Shown: positions 48,431-62,200 of the stretch, piece after piece
Numbering within the stretch: position 1 is the stretch's first letter
Layout: every line of letters starts with the position of its first letter
DNA from: Monosporascus cannonballus
Lineage: Eukaryota > Ascomycota > Sordariomycetes > Xylariales
Length of the DNA stretch: 64,000 bases
Reading direction: 5' to 3'
NCBI GenBank assembly: GCA_004154925.1
Contig: QJNS01000134.1
Location: 62,001-126,000 of the forward strand
Translations under genes and position numbers: made by a program
Notes under the pieces: model-generated
Told to the model about the DNA's origin: nothing
Databases searched by the model: none
What the model saw: the letters and a program-made list of their open reading frames with translations, nothing else

Positions 48431-51400
48431 ATCGAAATACCCTAAATTTACTACTTATATCCTCAATGAAAATGAAGATAAAAATATATATCGTAAAAAT
48501 ATTTATATTATTTTCGAATGCTTTATATCTAAAACGAATTCATAAATATGGCCTTGATATTTTTTGAAAATTTATAGCTTTAATTTTATAATTCGAAAAA
48601 TATAAATTCAAAAGTCGTACTAAAAGAAAACCGTTACTTTCGGATATTAATTAAGTAAAACAAATATAAATACATAAATAAATATTATACTAAATATGCT
48701 GACAAGAAAGTTCGAAAATAAAATGTTTATTTACAAATAAATTACATTAATCAAAAAACGGCAAAGGCTTTCAGGATTAAAGTATTAAAGAATCTATAAA
48801 AACAGAATTTTATATAAAGTTAAAAAATGCGTAATTAAATTAAAATGCCTTTTTAATAAAAAAAAGAAATTATTTAAAGCTATAATTAACTTAAAACCAA
48901 AAGATAATTTTAATTTCTTTAGTAATAATAAAAGAATTTTCAATTTCTTAAAAATATAAATTATATAAATTACTTACAGTAAATAAAAACCTGTCCAAAT
49001 ACGAAAACAAACGAATATTTCTAAAAGTTAAGAAATGTTTTATTCAAATCCAGTGACATCCGAAATAATTTTACATAAATATAGCGCATACTTTAAAATA
49101 CGATGTTATTTTAAAAATATCTTAATTCTGCTTTAATAATTTACGGATTAACTAAAAAAGTTATGTACGTTTATAAGATAATAAAATAACATTGAAGTGT
49201 TTTTCTCAAAATTTGCTATATAATTAAAAAAGTATAAATTTCATATTAAACAACTGTAATATCTTCGAAAAATTATATATCTCAAAATTTATTTAAAAAT
49301 ATAGGAAATTCAAAATTATTACACTTTAAATAATAAAAGCATAAAATATCTGTTAAAATATTATCTTGAACTTTATAAAACTTATTATATTAACTTATAA
49401 AAAGTAAAGGCCTTTTAAAAAAGCATATAATTAAGGTTGAAAAAAATATATTTAACATTTTCAATTTTTAATAAGTTATTTAATTTTTCTAATACTTAAA
49501 CTTAAAAATAATAAATAAAAAATAATGTAAAACGGAAATCCTATTTATCGATATATAATTAATTAGAAACAGTTATATAATATTATTATTATGAATGAAT
49601 ATCATTCAACTTTTATAAATATCTTGAAAAATAGCAGCAAAATAAAAGAGTTTACGATACGTAATTTTTAAAACGGTTATTATCGTATTAAAATAACTAA
49701 AATAGGAAAATCGCTTTTAAAACAACATACACATAGTACGAAAATTGCATTATATCTATAAAATTTATTACTATGTTTAAAAGTTTTTAATTATTAATTA
49801 TAATTATTTTTAAAAAAGATTAAATTATTTTATATTCTTATATCTTAACAACATACTTATTTGTTCGAAAACTCTAACAAAAATATCAAAAGCATATGGT
49901 TTAAATAATTTAATTTTTAAAGAAAACGAATATTCGAATTAACTTAGCAAAAACCTTATAGTATACTTAAAAACTCGATTTCCTAGGATTTAGTTTTACT
50001 TTCAGCTAAAAACAAATTCAAAACTCTAAATTAAAAGCAATTAAAGACAGGTGTATCCTTAATAAAGCAAACAATACCGATAACTGGCAACTTTTAAACG
50101 TTATTAATTAAATACGTAACTTAATTAAAGGATATAAATATACAATTAAATTATTAAAGGGATTTGTTATTAAGAAATATACTAGAAAAAGGTTTAAACT
50201 TGTATAGAAATTAAAACTACTTTTCTAATAACTTAAAAACGGAATTATTAAAATATTAATAATAAGATAACCTAACGCCGACAAAAAAACGTTTAAAAAC
50301 CGACGATTTGAATTATATTTTAAGTATTAGCTTCAAACAGCTAAAAAAAACCAAAAATGATATTTATTAATATATTATTTGAAAATATTACGAAATACCA
50401 AACTTAAATATCCGATTTCCAATTAAACGTTATTAATAATCGTTGATGTTTTTAAGAAATAAAAAAGAAATTTCAACGAAAACAAAAAATCTCTCGATAT
50501 TTACTTTAATTATAAAAACTTTGCCCGATTTATAAAAACGCAAAAATTAAACAAACAATATAAAACTTTAATATTTTTAATTAACACCTAAATGTGAAAT
50601 ATATCATATTAAAAAATATTTAAACAAGTGTTTTTATTTATAAAGGCGATTCTAATTTTAAAATCTTCAAAACAAATTTGCAAATATTATAATATAACGA
50701 AATCGGCATTATATAATTATAGAAAATACTAAAAAAATTAAAGTTCGAACTATTAATACGGTTCCAAATTTTCTACGATAAGGAAAAATAAAGGAAAATC
50801 TAGTAATTCAAGAGATAATTTAAAAACCAATCATTATATTATGGCAAAATTTACTTGCCTAGGAAATAACAATATTGATTTGTAAAGAAACTTTAGAACA
50901 ACTTATTATATAATTATTAAGCAATTTATAAAACTATAAAATCCTTATAAAAATGTAATTTACGAAAACTGAAAAAGAAAATTAAACAAATAATTAGAAA
51001 TTATAATGTTTTTAATAAGACAAAAATAACTCGTTATAAATCGTCTAATTCGCTATATTTTATAAATATTTTTGATAAAATCTAAAACGTTATAACTTAT
51101 TTTTTTATTAATTTACCCTTATATAAAACCTTTATTATCAAATAAAATATAACAAAATATAAGTCATTATTAACAGATTTATTAACTGTAGTTATATATT
51201 ATTTTTGAAAGAAATATAACGATAAAATATCTCACTTACGGTATTATTAGAAATTTTCTCTACAACTGTAAAATATTACAAAGGGTTATTTCGATAAAAA
51301 TAGGTTTTTTGCGTCTAGATTTAAAGCCAGTTTTCTAAATAAGTTAGCGTTGAATTGAAGTTTTTATTAATATATTATCTCTGAACGAATAAATAGACGA

Positions 51401-52903
51401 AACGATTAAATTATATATTAAAACAGTATGTTAAAAGTTATATAAGTTATTAATAAACCAACTAAATAAAGTGTTTTTTATGGGTAAATCTAATTAATAA
51501 CGCATTAATTAATAAAAATATAACCCTATTTTTATATATAACAATATGCGGATGTTATAAAAAACCAGCGACCGCCTTTTAAAGATATTATTACCGTATC
51601 AAAAGCAAAAGTATCACCAACAAAAATCGATATAATAAAGATTTATTTTAAATTAAAATATAAGCTGTTCAGTAAAAAATAACTTAATACTATAATCCAA
51701 AAAAATTAAAAGACCAGTTTTACCGAAAAGAAAAAAAGTTTACCTAATACGCTAAAAACAAAATGTAACTTTTAATATTTTATATATTGAAATCGGAAAG
51801 CCGAATAATAAGTTGAATTTAAAGAAATTTCGCTCGTTTAAAATAAATAAACTTATTTCTAAAACCAATAACTAATTATCGTGACTTAAACCTATAAAAA
51901 TATACTCTATATTTTACTTTTTTTGTTTAGATCAATACTTAAAAATACTTTTTTAAAAACAAATTTAAAATTGAAAAAAAAACAGGTCAAAAATACGAAA
52001 TTAAAAAGTATTAAATTTTCAACGAATAAAAAACAGAAAATAATATTTAATTAAATAAAGAATGTACTTATATAAAAACATTTAGAAACTCTTTAAGTAC
52101 TTAACGAATACGATAGACCTAATTAAAACGTTTTACCGCTAGAATCTTAACCGATCGTTTTCAGTACAACTAGAGTTGCAAACGACAATAGTTTCTCGCT
52201 TAAATTTAAATCTGCCTCGTTTTAGTGGAAAAAAGTAAAAGCTTTGCCATAACGTTTATGTTTAAAATTATCAAAGCTTGTTTTAAGTTTATCCGACGCT
52301 GTTTTTTTCTGATCTTTTTTGCTTTTTCAATTAATCCAGTGTATACTTTTTCTTCAAAATAATTACGACCTTCTTTTTTATAAAAAAAAGATCTTTTATT
52401 ACGAAAGTAACCGTTTTAATCGACTAATAAATTTCTGAGATTTTTTTTTCGTCGGAGACAAATGTCCCTCTAGCGTTAACGAAAATCATTTAATTTTTAA
52501 CGACTTTTTGATATGCTATAAAATAATCTTTAATTCTATCTTACTGCTTTTCTAAACGATCGCGCTTTTTATTTAATTTTATTAAAGAATTCATAGTTAA
52601 AACGAGGTAGATAAGATATTAACAATGATTGTAATAATTTTAACTGAAAATATTAAAAACGTAAAAATATTTAATTTTTCTTAACGGAAAAGAATTTAAG
52701 CAAGTAAAACCTTTAATACCAAATATCTTAATTACATCAGCCGAAATATCGCAGAAATTATATTAATTTAAGCAATGTTATTTTTTCAAATACGACTTGT
52801 CATAATAAAGTCAGCTAAAAAATCCTCGAAAACTTATTGGAAAACTAAAAGAGGATTTACCGCTTTTATCTTTGAGATAAGTATTTTTAAAAAGAGGAAA
52901 TAA

Positions 52904-53326
52904 TTTTACGAAAATCCGGGGTTTTATTTCTAATAGATTTACTTTTAAGACTCAATACAAATCTATTACGATTATACCTTAAAAAAGATGTTTAGCTTTT
53001 AAAGTAATTAAATTAATTTAAGTATTTTAAGTAATTTGAGATCAAACCATATAAATTATATAAATTTACGATATATTTAGTAATCACAGTAAGAATGTAT
53101 AGTAAATAGATTTTTTATATAATTAGCTATTTATTTAATTTCGCTTTTTAGTTAATAATCTAAGCTTTCGCTTAAAGATATCGTTTTTTCATTAAGAGAA
53201 AAGTCCGTAAATCTTTTTAACGAATAAAACCCATAAATTAATTTTCGCTCTATTGTTACTTGTAAATTAAAGCCTTTTTAGAATATTGCTTATACCTCTA
53301 GATAAACGTATAACAGGTTCGTTACA
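52904..53326 (+). repeat. 3' LTR of element B (RIP-mutated)
   Basis: 423 bp, colinear with the 424-bp solo LTR at 28509-28932. The last 13 bases, CAGGTTCGTTACA, are unchanged; most other differences are C-to-T or G-to-A. Confidence 0.8.
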
Positions 53327-53565
53327 AATACATTCTTATAAAAACGAATTTCTAGAACTTTTATTATTTTGGTCGTATTAAATTAATAACTATTCGCGTT
53401 ATAAGAAATCCATTGATAACCGCAAATTTATAATATTATTAGAACCTTTAAATATTAAGTATAATTCAGATAAAGTCGTAATTAATATATTTTATTTATT
53501 TTAATAATATTTTCGAAATCGAAAAGTTAAATCCTAATGGAAATCTTAATATAAAAATACAACTC
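53327..53565 (-). mobile_element. element A1, continuation to the right of element B
   Basis: Aligns base by base with A2 at about 62245-62485 (TCTTATAAAAACGAATTTCTAG against TTTTATAAAAATAAATTTCCAG, then GTATTAAATTAA in both). In A2 this segment lies in the reverse transcriptase region, so B jumped into A1's pol gene. Similarity stops near 53560, where element D begins. Confidence 0.7.
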
Positions 53566-56280
53566 CTATAAAGCTGCGGCTGGTGTCCGACTAGTTACAG
53601 ATCTACGCGCCAGTACAAATAGCTATTTAGCAGCTAGTAAAAAACGACAGATGGAAATAAGTTAATACATTTACTTTTTGAAATACGCTTTACGACTGGT
53701 CGAGGGTTACCTTATCTTAGCTCTTAATTACTTATTATTTTATAATTTTTCTCTCTTTATTTTAAAAAGTAATATAATAATTATTAGAAATAAAGTTCGC
53801 CGATTGCAAAACAAACTTAGGTTATTAATCGAAAAAAACGCCGATCGGAACCTAATCGACGAATAATCGATTATAATACGGAAACAGGCGAAAAAGCTTA
53901 TAACGGAACCCTAACAGATAAAGAACTATAATCTCCGAAATCCCGAAATATCTTATACATATAATAGGGATATATCTCGATAACCGTTAGCTAAATAGTT
54001 GGAAAACGGACGTAACATAACGACCGCATCTCGGAATTCAAAATAAGGAAAGATTAAGCCCTTAAGCAATAATTAAATTTTAAAGATTATCTGTTAATAA
54101 AATAAGTAATATTCGAAATTAGGCCGATAATTAGCCGAATAATAAGTAATAATATAAGTTACAAAATAATATTTTATAAATTAATTACAATATCGTCATA
54201 AAATCGTAAAGGTAATAAATAAAAACCGCGTTATAATTGTCCGAAGTTTTTCGAATATATATTAATTTAAAAAAAGAAAAATTAAATATATATTATTACG
54301 AAGATTTATATTAAAAAGCTAAGGCGAAATACCTTTACTTATATTTAATAGGTCATAAACTATATAAATATTTTTATTACAAACGTTTAATAATTATATC
54401 GCGTTATATTTAATTATTTTAATTATATAAAACATTAAAATTAAGACATTTATAAATTCTTTTAAACAATATTACTGAAATTCTAACTTTTTTAATCATA
54501 AATATAAGAAATAATTTATAAAATTACGATAATAACCCGATTAACTGCTATTAGATTTTTAGGTTAAATAAAGGTTCTTTATTTATAAAATAAAGTTTAT
54601 AAACGATTTAAATTTAAAAAGTAATCGGGATTATAAATATTTTACTTTTAATTATCTTAATAAATTAATATTAAGGCCACGAAATATCTTATTATAAAAA
54701 ACGTTACACTAAAACGAATTAATAACGTAATAAATAAAATAAATCGTTACTAGGACGTTTAAAAACGAAGAAAAACCGATTATTTTTCGTTAAAAGTACT
54801 AACAGAAATAAACGATCTTATTTTAACGTTTTCGGAAAAAGAAATCTTTAGAGGAAATTAAAGACGTTATGTAAAAATAATAAGGATTACGGGCGTTTTT
54901 ATATTCGGAAGGCAAATAATCGCCGATATAATTTTGATTAAAATAAAGTTATACGACCTAATATCCTTAATTTTTATAAGGGCTTACTTAAATATTATAA
55001 CTGTAAAAAGTTAAGTTACAAAAGCGTAAATTGTAAACTTGAAAGAAATACGACAACTATATTTTCTCAGTTGTACGGAAATCGACTTCCGAAAGCCGTA
55101 CAAAATATCACAATATATACCGATAAATCGGACTAATTCCTGGACGTAAATCTGAAAAAGAAGCTGAAATAAATATATATATCTAGTTTATTTCGGCTAA
55201 TAATTATAGGATAGGCGGAATAAAGCCGCCCTTTAAAAAAGGTATTTATTAAAAAAAATTAAAAAGGATAAAATTGTACAAATAAATATGAATACCGGAG
55301 CATATATAAATATTATAAGCAAAAGGTTAATAAGGAAATTTAATTTCTAATTAGTTTCTATAGATATCCCGGGCATTATCAGCGTTAAAAAATATATATC
55401 AAATATTATAAGGCTTATAAAATATTTATTAACATAACGGATAGTAATAGAAATAAACGAAAATTTATATAAATATACTTTGCAATATATTACTATCGAA
55501 AAAAACGCGATTTCTTATTATTTAAACTCGGAATAAGTAAATTAGAGATTTTACTGAATATAATTATATATTAATAATTATACGAATTATTATAAAAGAT
55601 AGATAAATAAAAAATTACGGACCTAGCGTTTTCCGATAAGTAAGTTTATACCGTTAACCTGATAAACCTAGCCGAAAAGCTAAATATCCCGAAATTCGAG
55701 AAATAGCAGAAAAAAGAAAAAATTAACTTCTTTACATACTTCAAGAATTTTCGGCGAAAATATTCTAAAAAAGAAGCGAAAGAATACATCAGCTACTAGG
55801 AGCAAAATATATAATAAAACTGATCCCAGAGAAAACGCCTTTATTCGGTCTAATTTACCTTATTTTAAAACCCTAAAAAAAGTATTCGAAAAATACAGCC
55901 GAAAAAATCTAAACATAGGCCGAATACGTTATTTGAAAGCGGATGTAAGGGTATCAATATTATTTATATTTAAAAAAGACGACAATTTTCGATTATATTT
56001 TAATTATAAGAAGTTAAATCAGGTAACGATAAAAAGCTAATATCTTTTACCTTTAAGTTTAAAAACAATAAATCGCTTAAAGTTAATTAAGATATTTTCG
56101 AAAATTAATTTTAAAAACGTTTATTACCGTATTAAGATTAAAAATGGCAATTAATAAAAAACTGTTTTTCAAATGCGGTACGGGTAATTTAAATATACGG
56201 TTATATTATTTGGCCTTATTAATACGTTATTTACGTTTTAGACCTTTATATATAAGGTATTAACTGGATTAATTAATTAT
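53566..56280 (+). mobile_element. element D, Ty3/Gypsy retrotransposon fossil, 5' part
   Basis: Begins at the point where A1 similarity ends. The early part (GC patch at 53575-53620, then a 62-codon open frame from 53678) should hold the 5' end and gag; I could not delimit an LTR. From about 55830 degraded frames read a HAIKLIPEKTPLFGLIY-like block and then the reverse transcriptase (separate entry), which is cut off at 56280 by element A2. The rest of D would lie beyond the window. Confidence 0.65.
55963..56280 (+). pseudogene. reverse transcriptase domain of element D (truncated, broken)
   Basis: One frame of about 105 codons with in-frame stops reads FRLYFNYKKLNQVTIKS, YLLPLSLKTINRLK, IFSKINFKNVYYRIKIKNGN, KTVFQMRYG, FKYTVILFGLINTLFTF and FIYKVLTGLIN. 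These are consecutive Ty3/Gypsy blocks up to the residues before YLDD. The stops sit where relatives have Arg, Gln/Trp, Gln/His and Gln, all reachable by C-to-T or G-to-A. The reading is lost at 56281, exactly where A2 starts. Confidence 0.85.
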
Positions 56281-59200
56281 TGAATTAAGGTAAGAGGAGA
56301 ATTGATTTTGATCAATGAAGATGAACAGGTTATACAAAGATATAGAAAGAAATTATCAAAATAAAGAACTTAATCCGATTGTATTAATTATATTAAACTT
56401 CGATAACTAAAGTGGCAGAAAATATGCTAAATAATGATGGTCGTAAATAATGCCTAGAGGTTAAACCTATGGCGAAAAAGAACTCCTTAATATATTTGCG
56501 AAACCAATCCGGATTTTCTAATTAGCCGAATCTGATTATGGGCGTAACACCCTGCCCTATTTTAAGCCTCTTTTTTTACGATAAAAAACGTCCCCGTTTT
56601 ATCGTAAAAAATAACAATAGCCTAACGTTATAGCAAGTATACTATAGTTATATTCTTACCGATTAATTCTTTTTCCTTTAATGTAATGCATTTCTTAACA
56701 TTTTTAACTTCGAATTTCGATTTCGTTTTCTAATTTATTTCTTGCGTTAAAATTTTTTCTTTTTATCCATTTGTACTTTTTTTCTAATTGTTAATCGTTA
56801 ATCGACGTCTTATGCTTTTTCCAACCTGGCCATCGTAGGACAAAATAAGGTTTTGGTCGTTTTCTAATAATTTGATATATATCTCCTATTTATTAATACG
56901 AGGTTTTGTAAATTCCTATTAGCATAACTTAGATACGCTAATTATTAATTAACGGGCAAAGTATATGTTTTGTTTTTATATTATTATATAATTTACGTAT
57001 TAATTCGAGGCTCTTTCGCGGTTAATTAAATATACGAACATCTTAATCGAAAAATAAAATAATTCGACAGTTTTTTTTAAAATAAATAACGAATGTTTAT
57101 TAGGCTAAATGCTTTAAGTACCTTCTTATCCTAATTTGTATTATATAAACCAAGGTACGCCTTAATTCTCTTTTTTATATTTTCGACTAATTATTATTTC
57201 TTGTTAAAAGTCGACCTTTCAATTGGTTATAAACCAAGTTCCTATATAATAATATTATATAAGTAAACTATCTAAATATCATATATTTAGCCAAAATACT
57301 ATATAAAATTCCTGGCTGAATTAATGCGAATAGGTAAATTATCGAAACTAATCTTTTCTTATTTTTCTCGATAAAGCTTTAACATTTTCCTAATTCGATC
57401 GTTTAAAAAGGCATTATCGAATATTATAAAAGTATATTTTAATCGGAAATATAAAAGGCTAACCAAATAACCTTATCCTTTAATTTTATTAATAGAAATA
57501 ATATTATAAGTTATCGTTTAAATATAATTAAGATCTAAATCGCGGATAACAGTTCTTATTTTTTTTATCTAATAACGTATAATATTATTAAGTAATAAAA
57601 CGATCGGCTTCGAAAATATATATCAGTTTATTCTTTGCCGCTCTGCGCGAAAATACATATATTAATATAATAATAATTTTTAATTACAGGTATTTTTCGT
57701 TAATAATAAATATAATAGTTTTTTAAAATGCTGTAATTACGACATTATGCTATAAATCCGAATTATTTTCGAAATCTAGTGATATTCCAAATGGTTTTAA
57801 AGGCAATTTCCTTTTTAATTATATGGGGCAATAAGTATGAATCAAGTAAAGTTAACTTTTTGACCAGGACGATATATAGGAATATAAGATAAAATATTGC
57901 CGTATAACTATTTTAGGACCTTTTTAAACTTTAACATACTTAGGACCTTGATATTCGTAACTTTACTTAATTTATTTCTTAGAGTTTAATTTAGGATTAA
58001 TCTAAGCTAGTTTTTTTGATTACCTTTTTAATAACGTCAATACTAGAATATATATAATGGGATTTAGATATATAGTAAATAAGAAATCATAATACAAGTA
58101 AATAGATATAGGATATAATTAATAAACTGAAAAATTAGTATAATATTAAAAAAATACTTAATCGCAATAATAAAAAATAGTTATAATTAATCGATGATAT
58201 ATTTATTATTTTTAATTATTTTTCTGAAAAAAGTTTTAATACGCCGAAAAACTGTAGGAAATTTGAATCTGATATTATTAAGGGAAATACGGTACGTTAT
58301 TGTCGTTTTTAATTAATTACTTATAAGTATTATTATTTTTATACCTTTTTAAGTTTTAAGTTTTATAATTCTTTATTTTCTTTTTATTAATAATATTTAT
58401 TACTTATTTACGTATATTAATGCTTATATTTATATATATCTTTTTCTTTCTTTAAATACGGTTAATCAATTTATTCTGGACATTTCTAAATCGTTAAAAC
58501 CTTTTAAGTATTAAAATTTTCGTATTAATACAGATTCTAAAAAATTTATTAAACAGATAAGCTATCCGTTAATTAAAAGTAATATTTCCGATATTATTAA
58601 AAGCGGTCAAATTCGATATAATGAAAATCTTCAAAATCTCGATCGTCTTTCGATATATCGTCATCGCGTCTTTAAAGTCTTAAAGTACACCATATTTGCT
58701 AAACCCTTTATCTGTAAAATATACAAACTTTTGGCTCTTTCAATATAACAATAAATCTCCGATTAACTTTTCCAATATTCGTAAAAGCTAAAATCTATAT
58801 ATCGTTAAGTTCTTATACCCGAATTGCATCGTTTTTTAAGTATCGATTCCGTAATATTATTAAAAGTAATAATTACCTTTTTTCTATAACTTCAATTATA
58901 AACAATCTATTTTTTAAAATCTTATTATTCTTACAAGAAAATATAACAATTTATCGAAAGTAATTTAGCAATTTTCTCAATCTTAGATACCATTAAGCAG
59001 TTCTCTAGGTATTATCAATTAATAACGCTAATATCTAATATTAAAATTAAAGAATTCTTTTATCATTAATTTTATCGATTTCTCTAGATCTTAGAATCAT
59101 TAACCGAGTTCCTGGTCTATTTACCAGTATTAGCAAATTAAACTTTTATTAACATCCTTTTTCTGTATTTTAATATATAATCAATATATGGAATAAAAAT

Positions 59201-62200
59201 GCGATTATTGCTTATGTTATTTCTAAATATTTTGAAATAAACTATTTTCCCATCGTAATCTATTTTATCTTAATTAATAATAAATATTTAAAGTAATATT
59301 TATTTCGTTTATCTCCGGTTTCGTTGCAAATCGGTTCTTGAAATAGCGAATTACTGATATTAATTTCTAGAAAACTACTAACGCCTAGTCGTTGATCACT
59401 AAAGTACCGTTTTCCGAAAGCAAGCCCGGGATAAAAGCCGTATTTATCGAAATTACCCGCGCCGGTTTTTTAGATTAATTTATAGTATATCTTATTAAGG
59501 ACTTTCGGTACGTAAATAAGCTATTTATTTAAGCTTTTGAAATATCTAATCTGATATTTTATAAACTTTATAAAAACCGTTATAATATTCCTAAGTCGCC
59601 TAAGCATTACAAAATAATTCTATTTTTCTAATATATATCTTCTTTTTGTTTTATAGAAAATACCTATGATAATTATATCGGGTCGGTCAATAAACATAAT
59701 TATATATTTAAAGATAATTGATTTAAGAGTTTTCAACGCATTTTATAAAAAAGGCTCATGTTAAATTAAATGTTTTTAAATTAAATTATAAAGTTTTTTA
59801 CGAATTTAATAAAAATTCCTTTTAAAGTTTAATTGAAAAAAAGCTTATCGATTTCCGTTATATAATTAAAGTTTGCAATATTTTAAAAAATTCGAATAAA
59901 TCATTACTCTAGTATTTTAAAGGTTTTGAAAACGAAATAAAGATATAAATTAGCATATTTTCTTACATATTAATACTTTATAAATAACCTTAATAACCTT
60001 TTTCTTTTATCCAATTAATTAATTTCGTTCATATTATTATTATTCATAATTACTTAATTTTCGAACCTTCTATCGATATCTAAGTTTTAATATTTATTTT
60101 AATAGGTTTTATGATTTTAAGTTGCCAATATTCCGATAATTCAACATTTATACTATTTAACGCTTCGTTTGTAATATCGTATAATCAATCGATTTCGTTA
60201 AATCATAGTTTTATTTAGTTATTCTTTTTTTACAAATTTACCCGTTTCTAATATTCTTTATTATTTTTGACAAATTACTTTAGTTTGTTAACAAAGAAAA
60301 TTCTCCGTATTAATATCTTATTAATTTCCTTTAAACGATAAAGGCCTTAATTAATTAAATTATTAAATAAAAAGGGTTTTATTTAGCGGTCTTTTAATTT
60401 GCTTATTTAAATATATTAATATATTATGATATATTTTAAAGTAATATCAAGCGGTTAATTTATAAAATTAAATTCTTAATTTATATTTATTTCGTTAATT
60501 AGTAAATTAAGCAGCTTTACGGCGTTTTATAATAATTACCTTAATTACTTTAATAATATTGTCGACTTTATACTTTATTAACTTAATTCGTTATGTAATT
60601 AAATTTTTCCTTAATATATTAAAAACTTATATTATGATTTTCTATATCGGTATTACAGCTTCAACCGAGAAAAACGCGTTTTGGCCGTATAATTATTTAT
60701 AAAGATTAAAACCGTAATTTTCTATAATGGTATTATTTGCAAATATTATTTTGAATAAAACTGAATTTATTTTTTACCCGTGCCGTTTGTCTCTTTTATT
60801 AATCTTTTAACGATTGCAATATATTCTTTTTCAATTAATTCTTGCCGTTAAGCAACGTATATAATTTTAACCTTTCACTTAATCACAAGTATTTTGTAAA
60901 TTTCGATATTTTTTCTTTTATTCTTAAAGTTTTTATTGATTTTAATTTAACCGGAATTTCATATCAGTAAAAATTATATTTTTCTAAGATTTTTTTGATA
61001 GCCGTAAACGTTATTATACGTAAAATTTTGGTTTCGAAATATCCAAATAATTTGTATCGGGTTTCAATAATCGCCTTATACCTATTATCGTTTGGCATAA
61101 ATTAAACGTTAATAATCCAGATAACTACGATATTTAAAGCATTTGAAAAACCATAACTTTTTTCGAAACGTCGATTAACAGTTTCTTGATATAAAACGTA
61201 AGCAAAGATTGCCTTCCGTATATACCTATATACATATTACATTTATAATATAAAGCAATTATGTATCGATAAGTCGCATTCCGTTCTTTATAATCGTAAT
61301 TCTTATAATATTGTTTAATTATTATTAGGCGTTTTTATTTACTATTAACAACTTTGCGGTTACCATATTACTTTTCTACTTTACCCCGTAAAATACCATC
61401 GTAGATAAAATATTTCAAGGTTTCGGTTTCAAAATTATTCGCTTTCTTATCGTTATATTCGTTAATTAATTAAGAAATTTTAATATCGTCAGATATTTTG
61501 CGTATTTTTATAATCGTTTAAACAAAATCCCAATAAAAAAAACCTTTTTTATTTGGGTTATTCCGATTATAAAGTTTAACAGAATAACGTTTAACTGGAC
61601 ATTAATAAAATTATCAACTTCTTTTTCTCATTAATCGTTTAATTCGTTAAAAAAATCCGGTTAATTTTTTAAATACTCGATTAACGGCCGTATTCTTTTT
61701 GCTAAAGACATATTTAATTTAGAAATCGAAAAACTTAATTTACGTAATTTAACGAACTAGCAAAATACCGAGTAACGAACTTATAAAATTATTAACTTAT
61801 ATTATTTGTATCTTAACATCGGTTTTTAACGTAAATCGAATTTTATGAATATAATTCCGAAATCGCCTTAACATTTTAAAAGTAACTTAATATTCCAGCT
61901 TAGTAATATCGTAACTTAATTCGGTTTCCTTTCAGATACCATTCTTATAACGCGCCGAGTGCTTTACGTTATTGATCACTTAGCCCAGCATTTTTCCGAA
62001 ACTTCGGCCGTATAAATCCGTCTTTATAATAATTTTACTTATTTTGGGGATAGAATTATTCATAATTAAGCTTAATACTGTCGTAAGTTTTTTCTTAGGC
62101 GTGTTCATAATATACATCTAATTAAGGCCCTAAGTAAAAAAATTATTTTTGCGAGATACATAAGTAAAAAGTTTCGCCTTAATAATATAATACATAAGAA

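Larger units (their letters stand above)
38820..53326 (+). mobile_element. element B, Ty3/Gypsy retrotransposon fossil inserted in A1 and itself split by element C
   Basis: Without the nested C element it is about 7.16 kb, a normal Gypsy length. LTRs lie at 38820-39198 and 52904-53326; both are mutated relatives of the solo LTR at 28509-28932. The flanking duplication is GATAC (38815-38819) and AATAC (53327-53331), one G-to-A change apart. On the plus strand at about 51790-51936 one frame with two stops reads a KLNLKKFRSFKINKLI block, then KPIKIYSIFYFFCLDQY, matching the post-integrase segment of Gypsy polyproteins (K-LDHKKLGPFKI, then PVFHVSLLEPY). gag and reverse transcriptase should lie between about 47 and 50 kb but I did not pin them down. 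All frames are broken. Confidence 0.75.

Noticed and set aside
53566..53680. Short LTR or PBS (CTGGTGTCCGAC) at the start of element D
   Set aside because: No second copy is in the window and the boundary with A1 is uncertain, so it cannot be supported.
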